64,000 nucleotides of DNA from Takifugu bimaculatus. Taxonomy: Eukaryota; Chordata; Actinopteri; Tetraodontiformes; Tetraodontidae. The position numbers and the translations under genes were made by a program. Where the stretch lies: NCBI GenBank assembly GCA_004026145.2, contig CP034976.1:4902296-4966295 (forward strand), given 5' to 3'. The notes beneath the pieces are model-generated. The model saw only the letters and a program-made list of their open reading frames with translations. It was not told where the DNA came from and searched no databases. This document shows, piece after piece, positions 35,501 to 47,669 of this stretch (within the stretch, counting starts at the first letter, position 1; each line of letters opens with the position of its first letter).

Positions 35501-36550
35501 GTTGCTTTTGTGCCGATGATCTAGTGATGTCATGTCTACCATTTGAAAAAGATTAGCTAGAAAGTCTGATCCACTTACTGTTTATTATGCTGATCTTGCG
35601 GCCCTGGTAATATGAGCTCAGGGTGATAGCGCTGCCTTGTTTGGATGCCACCGTGCGTACTGTCCTCTGACTGTCAGCACACTCGATGTTGGGGTCATAA
35701 TTTGGGTTGTTCTGAGAGAGAATGTTTTCAGCACTGCTTGGATTCAGAGCAGCCTGGATTGGGTCTCTGCAGTATGATTTATACCTCCAAGTGACAATAG
35801 GAGGCTGAGAAGATGATGTCTGGTAATTGCATTGGAGGATGACGGGCTGGAAAAGGATGACGATGTACCTCTTGGTGGGACACTGGACTGGAATAGCCAT
35901 GACAGACTCTGATATGAGAATAAAAAAAAAGAACCATGTGACTTAGATTGTCCTAAGCCTGAAAAAGTCTAGGAAGAAATTAATGTAAGTATTATAATGC
36001 CAATTTTAATTGTTGTCAGAGGGATGATCCAAATTCTTTTAAAAAGTACGCTATTTCCATCCATTATCTTGACTGGACACTTGGCTTTATAATGGCTTTA
36101 CTATTTACCTTGTAACAAATTGTGACAATTTTCATTTCAGCTTCAGTTCGATCTATTAATATAAATAATGTTTTTCCCCCTATCTAATGGTTTGTTTGGT
36201 TTTTATTTGTTTGTTTTTGTTTAACTGAAGCTCAATGACCTGAACTATTCAATAACGTTTTAAGAGAAAACAACAATATGTAGATTTGGAAGCTTGTTTA
36301 TCATTAAGAGTTTCGAAATAAAAGTTAAAGCCAGCCTTATTAATACGCAGTTATAAACTTAAACATAGAAGCTTTAACAATGTAACAAGTATGGTTTTTT
36401 GTTTTTTTTAAAAGAATTTGAAAATAATCAGTTACATTCGTCAGAGAGCAAGTTTCACGGACGCATTTGCGGAAGAGGGCCCGCCCTGCCAGGGAAAAAA
36501 GGGATCTTACCTGTTGCAATTAAAACAGCGACTACTGTAGTCCAAAACAT
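29503..36550 (-). CDS. lsr: Lipolysis-stimulated lipoprotein receptor (angulin-1)
   Basis: Single-pass Ig protein of the angulin family: it recruits tricellulin to tricellular tight junctions and in mammals binds apoB lipoproteins. Exons: 36550-36511 (signal MFWTTVVAVLIAT), 35908-35579 (V-set: YIVILFQPVILQCNYQ, YKSYCRDPI, ITLSSYYQGRKISI), 34663-34544 (QTAWGDSGVYVCNVVSGQDL), 32490-32344 (membrane span then a Cys-rich palmitoylation-type stretch CCPHTCCCYVSCPCCPERCC), 32146-31949, 31778-31722, 31213-31097, 30994-30703, 30225-29769 (Arg/Asp-rich) and 29538-29503. All phases agree and give about 597 residues, close to mammalian LSR. The last 12-codon exon ends ESLVV, a PDZ-binding-type C-terminus. 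Reading through the donor at 29769 instead would give a different short end, SPGTADV. Confidence 0.95.
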
Positions 36551-36599
36551 GGTTAATGTTTGTGTTCTCGCGGCCTTATGCGATTTATATTATTGTTAT

Positions 36600-37330
36600 T
36601 TTATTCAAAATACACAAAATCTTCCAGAGCACGTATCTTACACAGTAGAGTTTAACCTATCATCCGCCATTTTGCGTGGGGTGGGAAGCTATTGTCGAGC
36701 AGAACACCTGAACACAGCACGCGAGCCGAGCAACAGCAGGTGAGCCCTGCGCATCAGGAATGGAATCTCGGGGGTCAATGAAGTCTATGTTGTTTTCATG
36801 TAAGGATTTATTTTGCTATTTTGCTTTAGTTTACGGAATGAAAACTGATTTTAAAAAAATATATGTATATATATGTGGTATGATCTTATGGCACGTTTTG
36901 GTTTTTTTTGTTCGATGTGGTTGAAAGTTGGTCTGGAAGTTTAACTTCCCCGCGAGTTGGTACGATCCAGATGGACTCCCGGTGATGACGCTGACAGTGC
37001 TTTTGGTAAATCATTACCGGTAATTAAACATCCAGTTAGTTTATAACCCAGTGGCCTAGTTTCAACTCTTGAATTATTTTTTCAAAATGATTTTAGAGCT
37101 AATTATTTCAATTTGAAACGCAGTTTATTGATCCACCCACCAAGTTCTTGCATTTGTGGAAAAACTGAAGTTGGAGACATTGTACTCATTTTTTTCTAAG
37201 TTTATTTGATTAGTTAGTAAACCTAGAAAAAAAATTAACAATTTTTCACCCAGCATCTGTCATTTTTATCAACATATATAGGGTGAATAAACATTTGCAT
37301 GCACCTTTGCATATCCTCTTTTTGACCCCT
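36600..37330. other. lsr upstream flank
   Basis: Presumed promoter and 5'UTR area of lsr on the minus strand, with GC-richer sequence at 36.46-36.75 kb and AT-rich sequence beyond. No specific promoter element is claimed. Confidence 0.4.
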
Positions 37331-37339
37331 AAAATATGT

Positions 37340-37620
37340 TTGGGCAGACATTTTATAGAGTCTCCGGCATGTTTAGATTTAATGTGACCCCCCCGGCTAT
37401 CCTACACATATAGGACAAAAAACCAATCAGACTCACATTCTCTCCCCATGTCAATTTAGAGTCACTAATTGTCCTATCCCAAATGCTTCCTCCTATAGGA
37501 GGATGATGAGTATCTGGGGAGAATCTAAGCAGATACAGGGAACGCATGAAATCTCCACACAGAAAAGTCGCAGGGCAATTCTATCATGGGCCATCAGGCT
37601 GTGCTAACCACTGCACTACC
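37340..37620 (+). repeat. Degenerate dispersed fish repeat
   Basis: The segment resembles a mutated copy of a common teleost repeat with the theme 'GGGGAGAA...GCAGATACAGGGA...CTCCACACAGAAA...AACCACTGCACTACCGTGG'. No coding potential. The family name is not certain. Confidence 0.4.
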
Positions 37621-37629
37621 GTGGAAGGA

Positions 37630-40420
37630 CAGCATCAAAAGTCCATTAGACTAAGAGACTATATGGTGTCCATGCCTATAGGGATAAGACATGCTACAAT
37701 ATGTAGCAATTAACCAGTTTACCATATGTAGCAACACACTGTGAAAACAGTTTAAAACTCTGGAAAAGTCTGTGAAGATTTCTTGATCCATCACTCAAAG
37801 CTGTATGGATGAGTGGCATAGTTGAATAAAGCTCATGTGTAATGTCACCTTTGTGCAAAGGTCAGTTGAGAGTCAATTGGTTCTTTAGAGTGATGAGACA
37901 AAAAGTGCGCTTTTTGGCCATGAGACTACGCAATAATTTTGGTGCACATGCTCATAGAGATGGGTCTCAGCAGCAGGCCCTGGAAGTTAGAAGAGAGTAA
38001 CATGAATGCAGAAATATATCACCATCCTTTAACCTGGAGCAAAATCTGACTCAATCTGCAAGAGAGACCCCTAGCATCCATCAAAAGCTGCACAGAAATG
38101 AATAACTGTGACCAGATGTGCTAGCCTCACTGGGTCATATAATAATAATAATAAAGATACTCTGTTTATACAGAACCTCTCAAACAAAGTTATAATGTGA
38201 TTAACAATTATCAACACAGTCAAATACAGGGACAGTAAAATATAATCAACAATAAAAGTGAAAATATTCAAGAGAATGTGTGACAGTAAAAGTGAATTTA
38301 AAGACAACTCAAGAGATATTGTTGGATTGCAATACCTGTCGTGTGTCACTGCCAATCCGCGTGTTCTTTAAATGAAGACTTCAAGTAAACAGATGCCAAT
38401 TTCAAAATGTATTTACAATAAAATTATTTCAAGATACAAATATTACAGAGCTCTGGGCCAGTTCATAACCCTACAAACAACAATTGTCAGGGCATGAAGT
38501 CTGACCGCCTAACTATCCCTTGGCCCAGTCTTTTATAGAACAATATATGTAAATTATTGATGCTAATTCAGTCCAATCCAGTCCTTCTTCTTGGATGACC
38601 TCATCTTCTTCTTCCCGCCTCATTTGGTGTTGGTGCAGTCCTTCTTCTCCATTTTCTTCCCAGATAGCCAGGTCAGAGGTCATTCCTGCCGAGGAACTTA
38701 TCCACACCAGTAAACTATTCTGTCACGTTTTACGATGGGGGTCTACCACTTTCCGTCTGACTGTCTCCAACTGTCTAAGCAGTATTCATGTCAAGGAAGG
38801 GTCAACTGACTGCTTATCTTTATTCCACTTACTAAACCTTCTACTATTCCTAACTTCTAAAGTGCTTATAACAGAAAACAGAAACATATGGTACAGCACA
38901 TGATAATAAAATAAAGACAATTCTCTTCAATATAAATGTGACATTTATATATTAAAAATGAAATAATGTTTTGGGATGTTTTGCCCCAGAGTTGGTAGAA
39001 TGGCGGTGGGGGATAAGGTGTCACCAATGGTTACAGACAAGGACGTATTTGACAGAACAAATACAATTCAAGAATTCCAATATTCCAAATCCTGTTCTGT
39101 TTGATTTTATCTTATTTTTCTCTGAGTGCTCTTGTTGCTGTTGTTGCACTGTAAATTTCCCCGTGTGGGACAATAAAGGATCTGAATCTGAATCTGAATC
39201 TGAATCTGAATCTGAAAGGAACCAGCACAGAGCCCCATCAGTCAGTATGATTACACCTCACTTGAAACAAACAAATTATTGCCTCCGTCTGACTAACTGG
39301 ACAACTGAAGTGCAAGTAAATGGTGTTAGCATACAGCCTTCGTGTCTGCCTCTCGAAATCAACATGACCAAGAGGGAGAGCATGTATCTTACCTGCGTAA
39401 TAGTGAGATAAACAAAGGTGTATGATCACTCATGTTCCTGTCGTTTGAAATGTCGGTCTGCCCCCTGGCTCCCTTTTTTTTATTATGTGTCAATAAAATA
39501 ACTGGAAAGGGGTCCATATAAACCCATTGGGAATAACCCATAACGCCACCTTGTTTGGGAGCAGAAGCTATTGTCAGTTGTTCGTTTTACTCCATTGCAT
39601 ATAAACTGAGACAACAAATTCTGACAAGGTGCTCACTTTTGAGCGTGGCTCCTTTAGGCTGAGCATTTACTAATTAACATGAAGATGCATGTTTGCAATT
39701 TGTTTTTTTTATAATGGCCAAATTAAACACACGCTTGTTAAAAGTTACCCATGTGAGAGGGAATCTGGGAGTTTTGCATTACTAGGTGTTTCAATAGGGA
39801 GAGGAAGCCATTTGTTTTGCTGTGGAAATCTATTATTTCTGTATACATCTTCATTTGATTGGGGTGAATGTAACTAAATAGGCTGTGAGGCTACAGGCTA
39901 CACGCATCATACACTCATCCTCACATGTTCACTTCTGTTTGCTAAAGTTAACTATATTAAATTTGGATTTATCATGTATAATGGATTCAATCAGTGTATG
40001 CTGATAAGCTGTTGTGGTCACCACATTTCAGTAACTATTATTTTTTGTATGACATACCTGGGCTTGATTGTTGTCAGTTACCAAATCCATCTTGGCCATT
40101 CATAAAGTGGGATAGTTGGTAGCTAATGCTAATTCTGATTTTAATCAAAAATGCATTTTCTCCCACTGTTTTCATAGTACGCTTTAAGGAAATGCTAAAG
40201 GGGTCTATATGTAAGAAGCATATTTTTAAGACAGTGATTCTTTAACCTTACAGGGCTTAACCACAACAAAAAAGATGAATTAAAGTAGAAGTTACCGTTG
40301 CATATTATCTCTGAGTTTTAGTACACTGAAATGCTTGTTTGTTTTGGCAGTATAAAATGTATTATATAGCTGTTCTTTTGCGCTGTGTTCAACCAAAACG
40401 TGCCTCATGAGATCTGTGTT
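37630..40420. other. Intergenic stretch with minor repeats
   Basis: No supported gene. A short retroelement-like tail (CCCCGTGTGGGACAATAAAGG) at about 39,160 is followed by six TCTGAA hexamers (39,180-39,217). The rest is unannotated AT-rich DNA. Confidence 0.5.
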
Positions 40421-40429
40421 CCTCCTATT

Positions 40430-40855
40430 CAGCATTGAAGACAGACGTCTCTGCCATATTTTGGAAGACTGTCACAGCTGCGGGCAATCATGCCCTTGAG
40501 CCGCTTTGTGCCGCACACCTGTTGTGCATCAGGACTCTAATGAACGCTCATCTTAAACCCCGGAGGCACACCTGCTCTCTGCCAGATCGTTATTCATTCC
40601 CGATGACTTTCCAGCGTATTCCTGTTTGCCTGCCTGCCCGGTTCCGACCTTGCCTGTTCCTGACCATTATGTTTAGCCTGCTCCCCGGTAAACTCTGTCT
40701 GCCTTCTGCCCGATCTCGGCCCTGCCTGTCCCCGACTATTCTGTTCTGCTCGCTCCCCGGTGAATCCTGTCTGTTGTCTGTTTCTGACAATAAAGTGGTG
40801 TTCAGCCAATCCCGTGTGTCGCATTTGGGTTCTTATCTGGTGCCTGACAGAAGAC
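40430..40855 (+). repeat. Probable retroelement 3' end with about 70-bp tandem repeats
   Basis: Three degenerate units of about 70 bp (theme CTGCCC...CGACCTTGCCTGTTCCTGACC...CTCCCCGG) are followed by an AATAAAG signal and CGCATTTGGGTTCTTATCTG...CTGACAG. This resembles the terminal part of dispersed fish retroelements. The 164-codon open frame over it is low-complexity and not considered a gene. Confidence 0.45.
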
Positions 40856-40859
40856 ATTT

Positions 40860-41655
40860 AATTTCCTGTCCGCTACATGTAAAGAGCCTGTCCAGGTACG
40901 GGAGGCTGATTCCATCGCTACTTTTATGATTAAGCTTAAAACCTACCTCTTTGAAAAAGCTTATTGTTACTAATTCTGGAGTTCCAGTTACTATTATAGA
41001 CAGACAAATTATCATACTTAGGGAGTCGTCTAATCATTAGGTTAACATCTAAGCTATGCTGTTACAGGCCAAGGCCTCCGGGTCCGGAAACATGATCACC
41101 TGACAGGCCTCTGTCACCCCACTGGGTCATGGTTTCCTCTCCTCTCCTCTACTTTCCTCCTCATCAAGCAGACTAGTTATGCTGATTCTTGTGTAGTTTT
41201 GCTGCTCCCCGTTCCCCCCCCCCCCCCCCCCCCTATTCATTTACAGGTATCGCCGCCTTCGGAGCTGCATGATGACCTCCGGCCCCGCTGACCCACTGTA
41301 TAAATAGTGTATTTTTGTATGTGTTTCTGTGCTCTGTGCCCGTACTCTCCTCTCCTCTCCTCTCCTCTCCTCTCCTCTCCTCTCCTCTCCTCTCCCCTTC
41401 TCTTCTTTTCTCTCCCTCTCCTCTCCCTCCCCTCTCCCTCTCCCTCTCCTCTCCTCTCCTCTCTCTCTACTCAGCCGGCCATCAGCAGTAGGGTCCCCCT
41501 ACATGAGCCTGGTCCTGCTCAAGGCTTCTTCCTATTAAAGGGGAGTTTTTCCTTGCCACTGTTGCTTGTCTGGGGTTAGGTCCTGGGATTCTGGAAAGCA
41601 CCTTGAAACAATTTTGATTGTAAAAGACAGTATATAAATAAAGATTGATTTGATT
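40860..41655 (+). repeat. Dispersed fish retroelement tail with (TCTCC)n core
   Basis: It begins with a short frame like the end of a LINE ORF (EADSIATFMIKLKTYLFEKA) and continues through GGGTCATGGTTTCC, poly-C (41,213-41,233) and a (TCTCC)n tract (41,346-41,395 and on). It ends in the block GAGCCTGGTCCTGCTCAAGG ... GGGGAGTTTTTCCTTGCC ... TATATAAATAAAGATTGATT. A second copy is at 48.3-48.66 kb. Confidence 0.7.
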
Positions 41656-42194
41656 TGATTTTGAAGACTTGTACCAATTCTGCCATCAGACTTTGTGTGT
41701 TAATTTGTTATTTCTCCTACATTGGTTGACGTAATCTCTTTTTTTTTTTTTACAAATTCACATTAAAGTTTTCTGATTTTAAAAAAGCACACACAACAAT
41801 ATCCATCATCATTAAGTGGTTATAATCTATATTATTTCTATATCTAGAAATTGATGGGTTCTGTTTTGATTAGCAGTGGCAGACACTGCTGATGGGTGCC
41901 AGGCTTGATTTCTGTGTGTGTATCGGTAGGTAAGGTGGGTTGTTGGACTACAAATGAAGGCCACAAGCTGGACACGCACACACACGCAGGTTCATGCTCA
42001 AGACAGAGGGCAATGAGCAGCGGTTGGGCACGATGGTAGAGATGGGCCAGAACAGAGGCACGTGGATAAAATTTCTGTGGAATTTTCGCACAACCGTTTT
42101 TTGCACTCCAGAGAATTTGTAATTCCAGTGCAGCACCCAGGCTTGCCTGGTTTACTCAGGGCAATGAGCCACACGCACGTAGGCGTGGACCAGC

Positions 42195-42264
42195 TATAAA
42201 GAGGTAGAAGCATCTCAACTCCAGTCAAGACCTGACAGAGCAGACCTGTTTTCTCAACAGAAAG
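42195..42264 (+). promoter_or_regulatory. TATA box and noncoding first exon of the kinase-like gene
   Basis: A TATAAA (42195-42200) lies about 30 bp before a short segment that ends in a good donor, AAAG then GTAGGG (exon end 42264). The next acceptor is at 43452, 19 bp before the start codon. This arrangement suggests a focused TATA promoter with a 5'UTR exon of about 40 bp. No transcript evidence is available. Confidence 0.5.
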
Positions 42265-42439
42265 GTAGGGAGCTTTACCATACCAATGTTTTTCTTCAAT
42301 AGCTTTTAAGAAGATTTGTAATAAGTTTGGCTTTCATTTCACCTTCTTTACACCTCGCTATGAGATTTTTGATTAACACATTTTGAAAAACTTAATTAGG
42401 TTTTATTTTTGTAAAATGCAGGGCATATTCACTACAAAG

Positions 42440-42444
<5 letters not shown>

Positions 42445-42496
<52 letters not shown>
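42445..42496. repeat. (TA)n microsatellite
   Basis: About 26 TA units in the first intron of the kinase-like gene, flanked by short inverted copies of ACTACAAAGTATAA / ACTTTATAATAT-like sequence. Confidence 0.95.
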
Positions 42497-42497
<1 letters not shown>

Positions 42498-43471
42498 TTT
42501 ATAATATTAGAGATAAAGCTTCAATTTAATATCCAAATTACACTGTTTTCCTGTTACAGCACATGATTAAAGTAGTGCTCTAGGTAACTCAGAAAAGCAA
42601 ATGTTCATGTCCTCCTGTGGATTTACCAGTTTGTCCGCTTTGTACAGTCCAGTTGTACATCAAACAGTTTAAATTCAGTGTAAAGTGGGTCACAGATTCT
42701 CTGTGGTCTTTACACGGTTCTTCCAATTCAACTCATAGAAGTTGTTTTTTTTTTACAACAGTCAAGTGTCTGTATATATTTTAGGCTTTTGGGTATCATG
42801 ATATCCTCCTATATTCTTCATTATTACAAGCTACAAAACAAACCCAATCAGATTTCTGGGATTTGAGCAGTTTTTCCTGTGATAACACAGTTCTGACATA
42901 TTTTTTCTGTCTTTAGAAAAAATATGGAAATTGACAGCTTTGGCTGCCATTTTGGGGACTCTAATGATACACAGTTGATATAAAACCTTTTTTAGCTCTT
43001 CTCATTAAATGATTCTTACAATGATAAATACTTTATTCTTATCAAAACTGTATTAATCAATTTAGGCTGTATATGAATCAGAATACAAAAAGGAATATGT
43101 TGAGAGCCAAAATAATCCCACTTTATAAAAATTAAGTACGGTAAATGTCGTTATAAAAACTCCAATAAACCTAAATTGTAGTTGATTGACTGCTATTTGT
43201 AAAGTTTTGCCAGAAATGTCACCAAATCTCATACTTGAATGAATTATAGTGACTATTTGAATTGTAAAATGAGAATTGTCATACTAAATTAGTTCACTAT
43301 TCAGTATCAATAAACATTAATACACACGCTTTTTTCAAACTACATAAAAATGTATATAAATCGATAGAACAGCAGCAGTAAATTCTTAAAGTCATCATAA
43401 TTTACAGTCTTAAAGAAGAAATAAATGCAATTTTATCAATTCTTGTCTACAGCTGTCACAACAGGACCTAA

Positions 43472-46057
43472 ATGGCATATTCCACCAGCACGCTCGCACA
43501 GGGCTGCTTTGGGAAAGTGTACAAGGAGAAATACAATGATACCTGGGCTGCAATTAAAAAGGTCCCACACCATCTGATCAATAAGAAAGACTTGGAAAGA
43601 GAGTGTGATGTCTACAAGTGAGTAAAAAACTTGACTTCTGGAAAGTATCTGGAAGGCAAATGCTTCTACCAGGTTCATTTTATTACATTTTGTTTCTGGA
43701 AAGAACCAATTACCAAGCAAGGGCACGATTAAATGGATGTTAATGAATTTGAAAATAAACCAGGTTGCTAATTTTTTGATCACAGGAAATATGCAAGTTC
43801 TATTAATTTTTACTGGTTGGTTTACACCAAGTGAAAATGCACTCTGTGTATTGACTGGGTTTGGAGTGGGAAGCATTTCTCTGCTGAACTGTTTAATTTT
43901 ATTTATTTATTTATTTTCTCCAGCAAGGCAAATCATCCCAACATAGTAAAGCTTCTGGGCAACATAACTCTCACGGATGGTAAATGGATAATTCCTTTAG
44001 AGTTTATCTTCGGAGAGGACTTGGAGACCACCATCTTTAATGCATCTAAGTCAAAAATACAGGTAAAGCCTTCATAACACACTATTCAGGGTAATAACAA
44101 AGACAATAAAAAAGACAATTGTGTAACCCAAAATATGAAAAAAAAAGTCACCTATAACACTAGATATCTGGGATATCTTTTAAAGTCGAGTAAAATCATA
44201 ACTTAGTCAGTAGCGGTTCAAAATCAATAACTATCTAGCAGAGTATTTTTGTAGTTTGAATTTTTTTTTTTTTAAAGTACCGGTACATAAAATGATATGA
44301 ACAAAAGGTTTAAAAGACAAAAATCTAGTTGGTGTTTTTTGTTTGTTTTTGTTTGGGCATCCCAATGTGTTTTTTTCTTTAATGAAAAAAAAATATTCTC
44401 AGAAAAACATAACTCATTTGTAATCATTAGTAATTATGGATAAAAGGGAACAGGCGCAATATAATAATAACAAAAATCTTCAGAAAAAGATTTGTTGCTA
44501 ATTGGATGCTGTTGAATAAGAAGTTCTTTCTCTCTACAGCTGAGTCCAGCTGTTAAAAGCACCATTATCATCGGCATGTGTGAAGGATTGCTTCATCTCC
44601 ACTCCAAAGATATAGTCCATCAAGACCTCAAACCTGAAAACATCATGGCGAGTAAAACGTTTATGTTCTATGAGCTTTTGTAGACCTCATATAAATTAAA
44701 ATGATGAGGTCACATTTAGTGATAAAACAGATTATATTTCCATTCCTTGTTCCATTGTAAAATTATGTAACATCACAATTACAAATGTAAAAAGTTTATC
44801 CACCATCTCCTTAAAAGTGATGTCATTAACAAACTGTAAATGAAACTTTTCATCACATTTCTTTGTATTCACAAATGCAACTTAGACTGGTGAATGGTGC
44901 GCTAACTGAATGTTGGTGCACAACCAAAACACCTGTTTTTCCTCATTTAATGAACCACTTCTGTCTATGCACAGTAACCTGTTTTATCCTTAGTTTGTAG
45001 TTATTGAATTGTATCATGTTACTGAATAAATCCATACAGCATTGCTTTCAAATTATGAATGTTATTAACGTGAGCATGATCCAGCTTTTAAACTTTATCA
45101 TCTGTTGTCCAGGTGGAGCATGCTACAAATAGAGCAGTGATCATTGACCTGGGACTAGCAAAGTTCTTCCGACGTGGTCTTAACTCTGCTATTGACATGG
45201 GAAATGAGGCCTATTCTGCGCCTGAGGTGTTGAACAGGCAGAGTCAGAGGGATCAGCGCTCAGATGTTTGGGCCATGGGAAAGATCATCGCTGAGCTCTG
45301 TGCACGGATTCGACTGTACACACCCACCGTCTGTCCTGCCAAAATTAAGGAAACCTTGAAAAGTCAGCCGTACTGTAATGCAGTGTCCAGGATGGTGGAG
45401 ACAGATCCATCTCTAAGGGCCTCCATGGTCGGGGTCATGAGTGACATACGAAGGGCTGGAGGTGCCGGCATTGTCATTAATACTCCCATTCAAATGGATC
45501 ACCTTAAACCAACTTCACCTAAGATTAATGCCAGAAATCAGTCTCCATCACCAGCAAACAGAGGTATATCTCCTTTAAACAGGGACCTATCACCAGTGAA
45601 CAGGCCACAATTACCATGGAAGAGGGACCTATCACCAATGAACAGGGCTGCATTGCCTTTTAAGAGGGATCATTCACCAATGGGAAGGGCCAGATCACCA
45701 TTTAACAGGGACCAATTACCAAAGAACAGGGCCATATCACCATTATTGAAGGATCCATCACCACTTAGGAGGTCTCCATCGCCACTTAATTTGGATCACT
45801 CAGGTAAACCAGACACAAAGGCGTTATGGCCGCCAGGCCCAAAAGGTGGACAAGACCTCGCTCAAGACTTCTCCAAAATCATGCTGTATGAAGAAGCTGC
45901 TAAAAACCTACCCTGTGACCTCCCCACAACTGGGAGAATAGTGGTGCGGCGCTTCGAGGAGAAAAACGGGACAGTTGAGTCATGGGAACAGAAGGAGGTG
46001 GTGACTCTCGATGGAAAGATAGTCAAATACGACGATGTCAAGTTTAATAGCAAGTGA
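43472..46057 (+). CDS. Protein-kinase-like gene with C-terminal SP heptad array (unassigned)
   Basis: Exons 43472-43617, 43924-44062, 44540-44647 and 45113-46057 join in phase to give 445 residues. Residues 9-170 form a compact kinase fold: degenerate glycine loop AQGCFGKV, ATP lysine in WAAIKK (K29), probable alpha-C glutamate E44, catalytic loop HQDLKPEN (122-129; the usual HRD arginine is Gln), metal motif DLG (143-145, usually DFG) and SAPEV (166-170). The aspartates, lysine and asparagine of catalysis remain, so activity is possible. Residues 276-359 are twelve 7-residue repeats of the form x-[S/L]-P-x-[N/K]-R-[D/A]. The C-terminus is a basic/acidic segment ending VKYDDVKFNSK. Intron 3 starts GC. 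I do not recognise the family; a fish Ser/Thr kinase of the RIPK/TKL style is only a guess. Confidence 0.8.
45545..45796 (+). repeat. 12 x 21-nt in-frame coding repeat (SP/LP heptads)
   Basis: Twelve consecutive heptads without any insertion, for example ISPLNRD, LSPVNRP, QLPWKRD, LSPMNRA, ALPFKRD, HSPMGRA, RSPFNRD. S-P and L-P heptads partly alternate, suggesting a 42-nt higher-order unit. It lies in the last exon of the kinase-like gene. Confidence 0.9.
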
Positions 46058-46229
46058 AAGCTAAATCCTGAATTCCACTTTACAAAGTTCCTGTTTTGCG
46101 GACACATAAATGAAGCAGCAAAACAGGAGTGGAGGCTTAGCTCAAGTCATTCGCTCAGCACACCAAAGTCCAAAAAACAATTGTCATGACGGCATCAGCA
46201 GTGGAACTGGTAGAAAATGTATCTTTTAA

Positions 46230-47240
46230 AGTTACACCATTCAAATCATACTTTATTTATACGCCATTATGGCTAAATTTGACCGGCACAAAGTGCTCAC
46301 AATGAACAAAACCAACAAAGAAAACATCCGACCCTCCCTCTCCCACACAGAAATACATAAGTGGTCCCTTTCACATGCCCATGCGCACACAGACCCACAC
46401 TGAGACCTGAAATGGGGAAGAGACCAACCACACCAAGAGTGCTCGGCATCCCCATTGCTAGACCAAAGACAACTCCCAAGTCCTACAAAAAGACTTTAAA
46501 AATGATGGTGTGGTAAATTTCTTCTGGTGGTGGTCGAAAGGTACTGATGTAAAAGGAATCTTCGTAGACACCGACTTGGTTTTAAGAGATGTTTATTGGA
46601 GAGAACAGTCAAGTATCAGTCGGACACTGCAGCTTGACCGAGGGAGGATTTTGTGGTCCCGATGGTGAAGATCTCTGAAGTGCTTTGTTCAGTAGACCCT
46701 TATATATGGTCAAGTAAACACATTCCTTTCTTGTGACCTCATGACACAATATAACCAACCAAATGGTATAGAGTCCAGTCTGAGAACCCAGGAGCCTCTG
46801 GACCCCTGTACTCCTTCACAGCAAGTCTTCTTGGGGGATAACAAGACATTAAATTACGAGCACAGAAAAACATAGGTGACAGAACACAAATGGAACATGT
46901 TGAGATGGTGCGAGGATGGCTGAAAAAGAAGATAAGATCTCCAAAGCTAAGATCCTCAGAGGTCAAAAGTCAGGATCTGCTCAGGATCAATACACATTCT
47001 TCAGAATGGCAACTGCAACCACAGTGGAAATGTGACTGAGCATCCTGGGCCTTCACAGTTGCCAAGAAACAAGCATTTCCATTTCTTTACAAATATTTTT
47101 TTAGCATTTCACTTGGAATGTGAACATTCTTTCTTCCAGACGGTTCAGCTTTTTATTTCTTTTGAAAAAGTTTGTTGCCAAAATTGTAAAATGTAAAAAA
47201 ATGTAAAATGTAAATATTACCCATAAAGTCTTTAAGTCAC
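46230..47240. repeat. Repeat-rich 3' flank of the kinase-like gene
   Basis: The segment 46,245-46,490 resembles a minus-strand fish dispersed repeat (TTTATTTATACGCC...CAAAGTGCTCACAATG). A 16-bp string, CATTCCTTTCTTGTGA, occurs at about 46,723 and again at about 47,279. No gene is supported here. Confidence 0.4.
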
Positions 47241-47306
47241 ACTTAAATTCCAGTGTATATATATATATATATAAATACATTCCTTTCTTGTGATATATAT
47301 ATACTA

Positions 47307-47317
47307 GTGTGTGCGTG

Positions 47318-47392
<75 letters not shown>
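47307..47392. repeat. (GT)n microsatellite
   Basis: About 40 GT units, with TA-rich runs on both sides. Confidence 0.97.
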
Positions 47393-47396
<4 letters not shown>

Positions 47397-47669
47397 ATAT
47401 ATAACCATATACTGGTTTTAATTTGCTGTTGGCTGCAGGTAGAAAATTCTTTATGTGCTATGTTTACATTGTGCAGCTGACAAATAACTCCTACATGTAA
47501 CCTTAATTTTTGTCAGTATAATTCAAGCAACTGGACATCAGTTACCATCAATAGCAGGACCCACAATACTGTTAGTTAGTGTTAGTGTTAGTTAGTTAAA
47601 ATCAATCTGTTTAACAGAATACCACAATTTAAAGTGTCTGTAATGATATATTTGATTTGCTTAAATAAG

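Noticed and set aside
40435..40929. 164-codon plus-strand frame rich in LPxxxRPC
   Set aside because: Generated by about 70-bp tandem repeats at a probable retroelement end, with no domain or splice support.
43436..43876. 146-codon minus-strand frame
   Set aside because: Antisense to the first coding exon and intron of the kinase-like gene, which is strongly supported on the plus strand.
46500..47240. Possible LTR because of the repeated CATTCCTTTCTTGTGA string
   Set aside because: Only a 16-bp match; no TG...CA ends, primer-binding site or internal coding could be identified.
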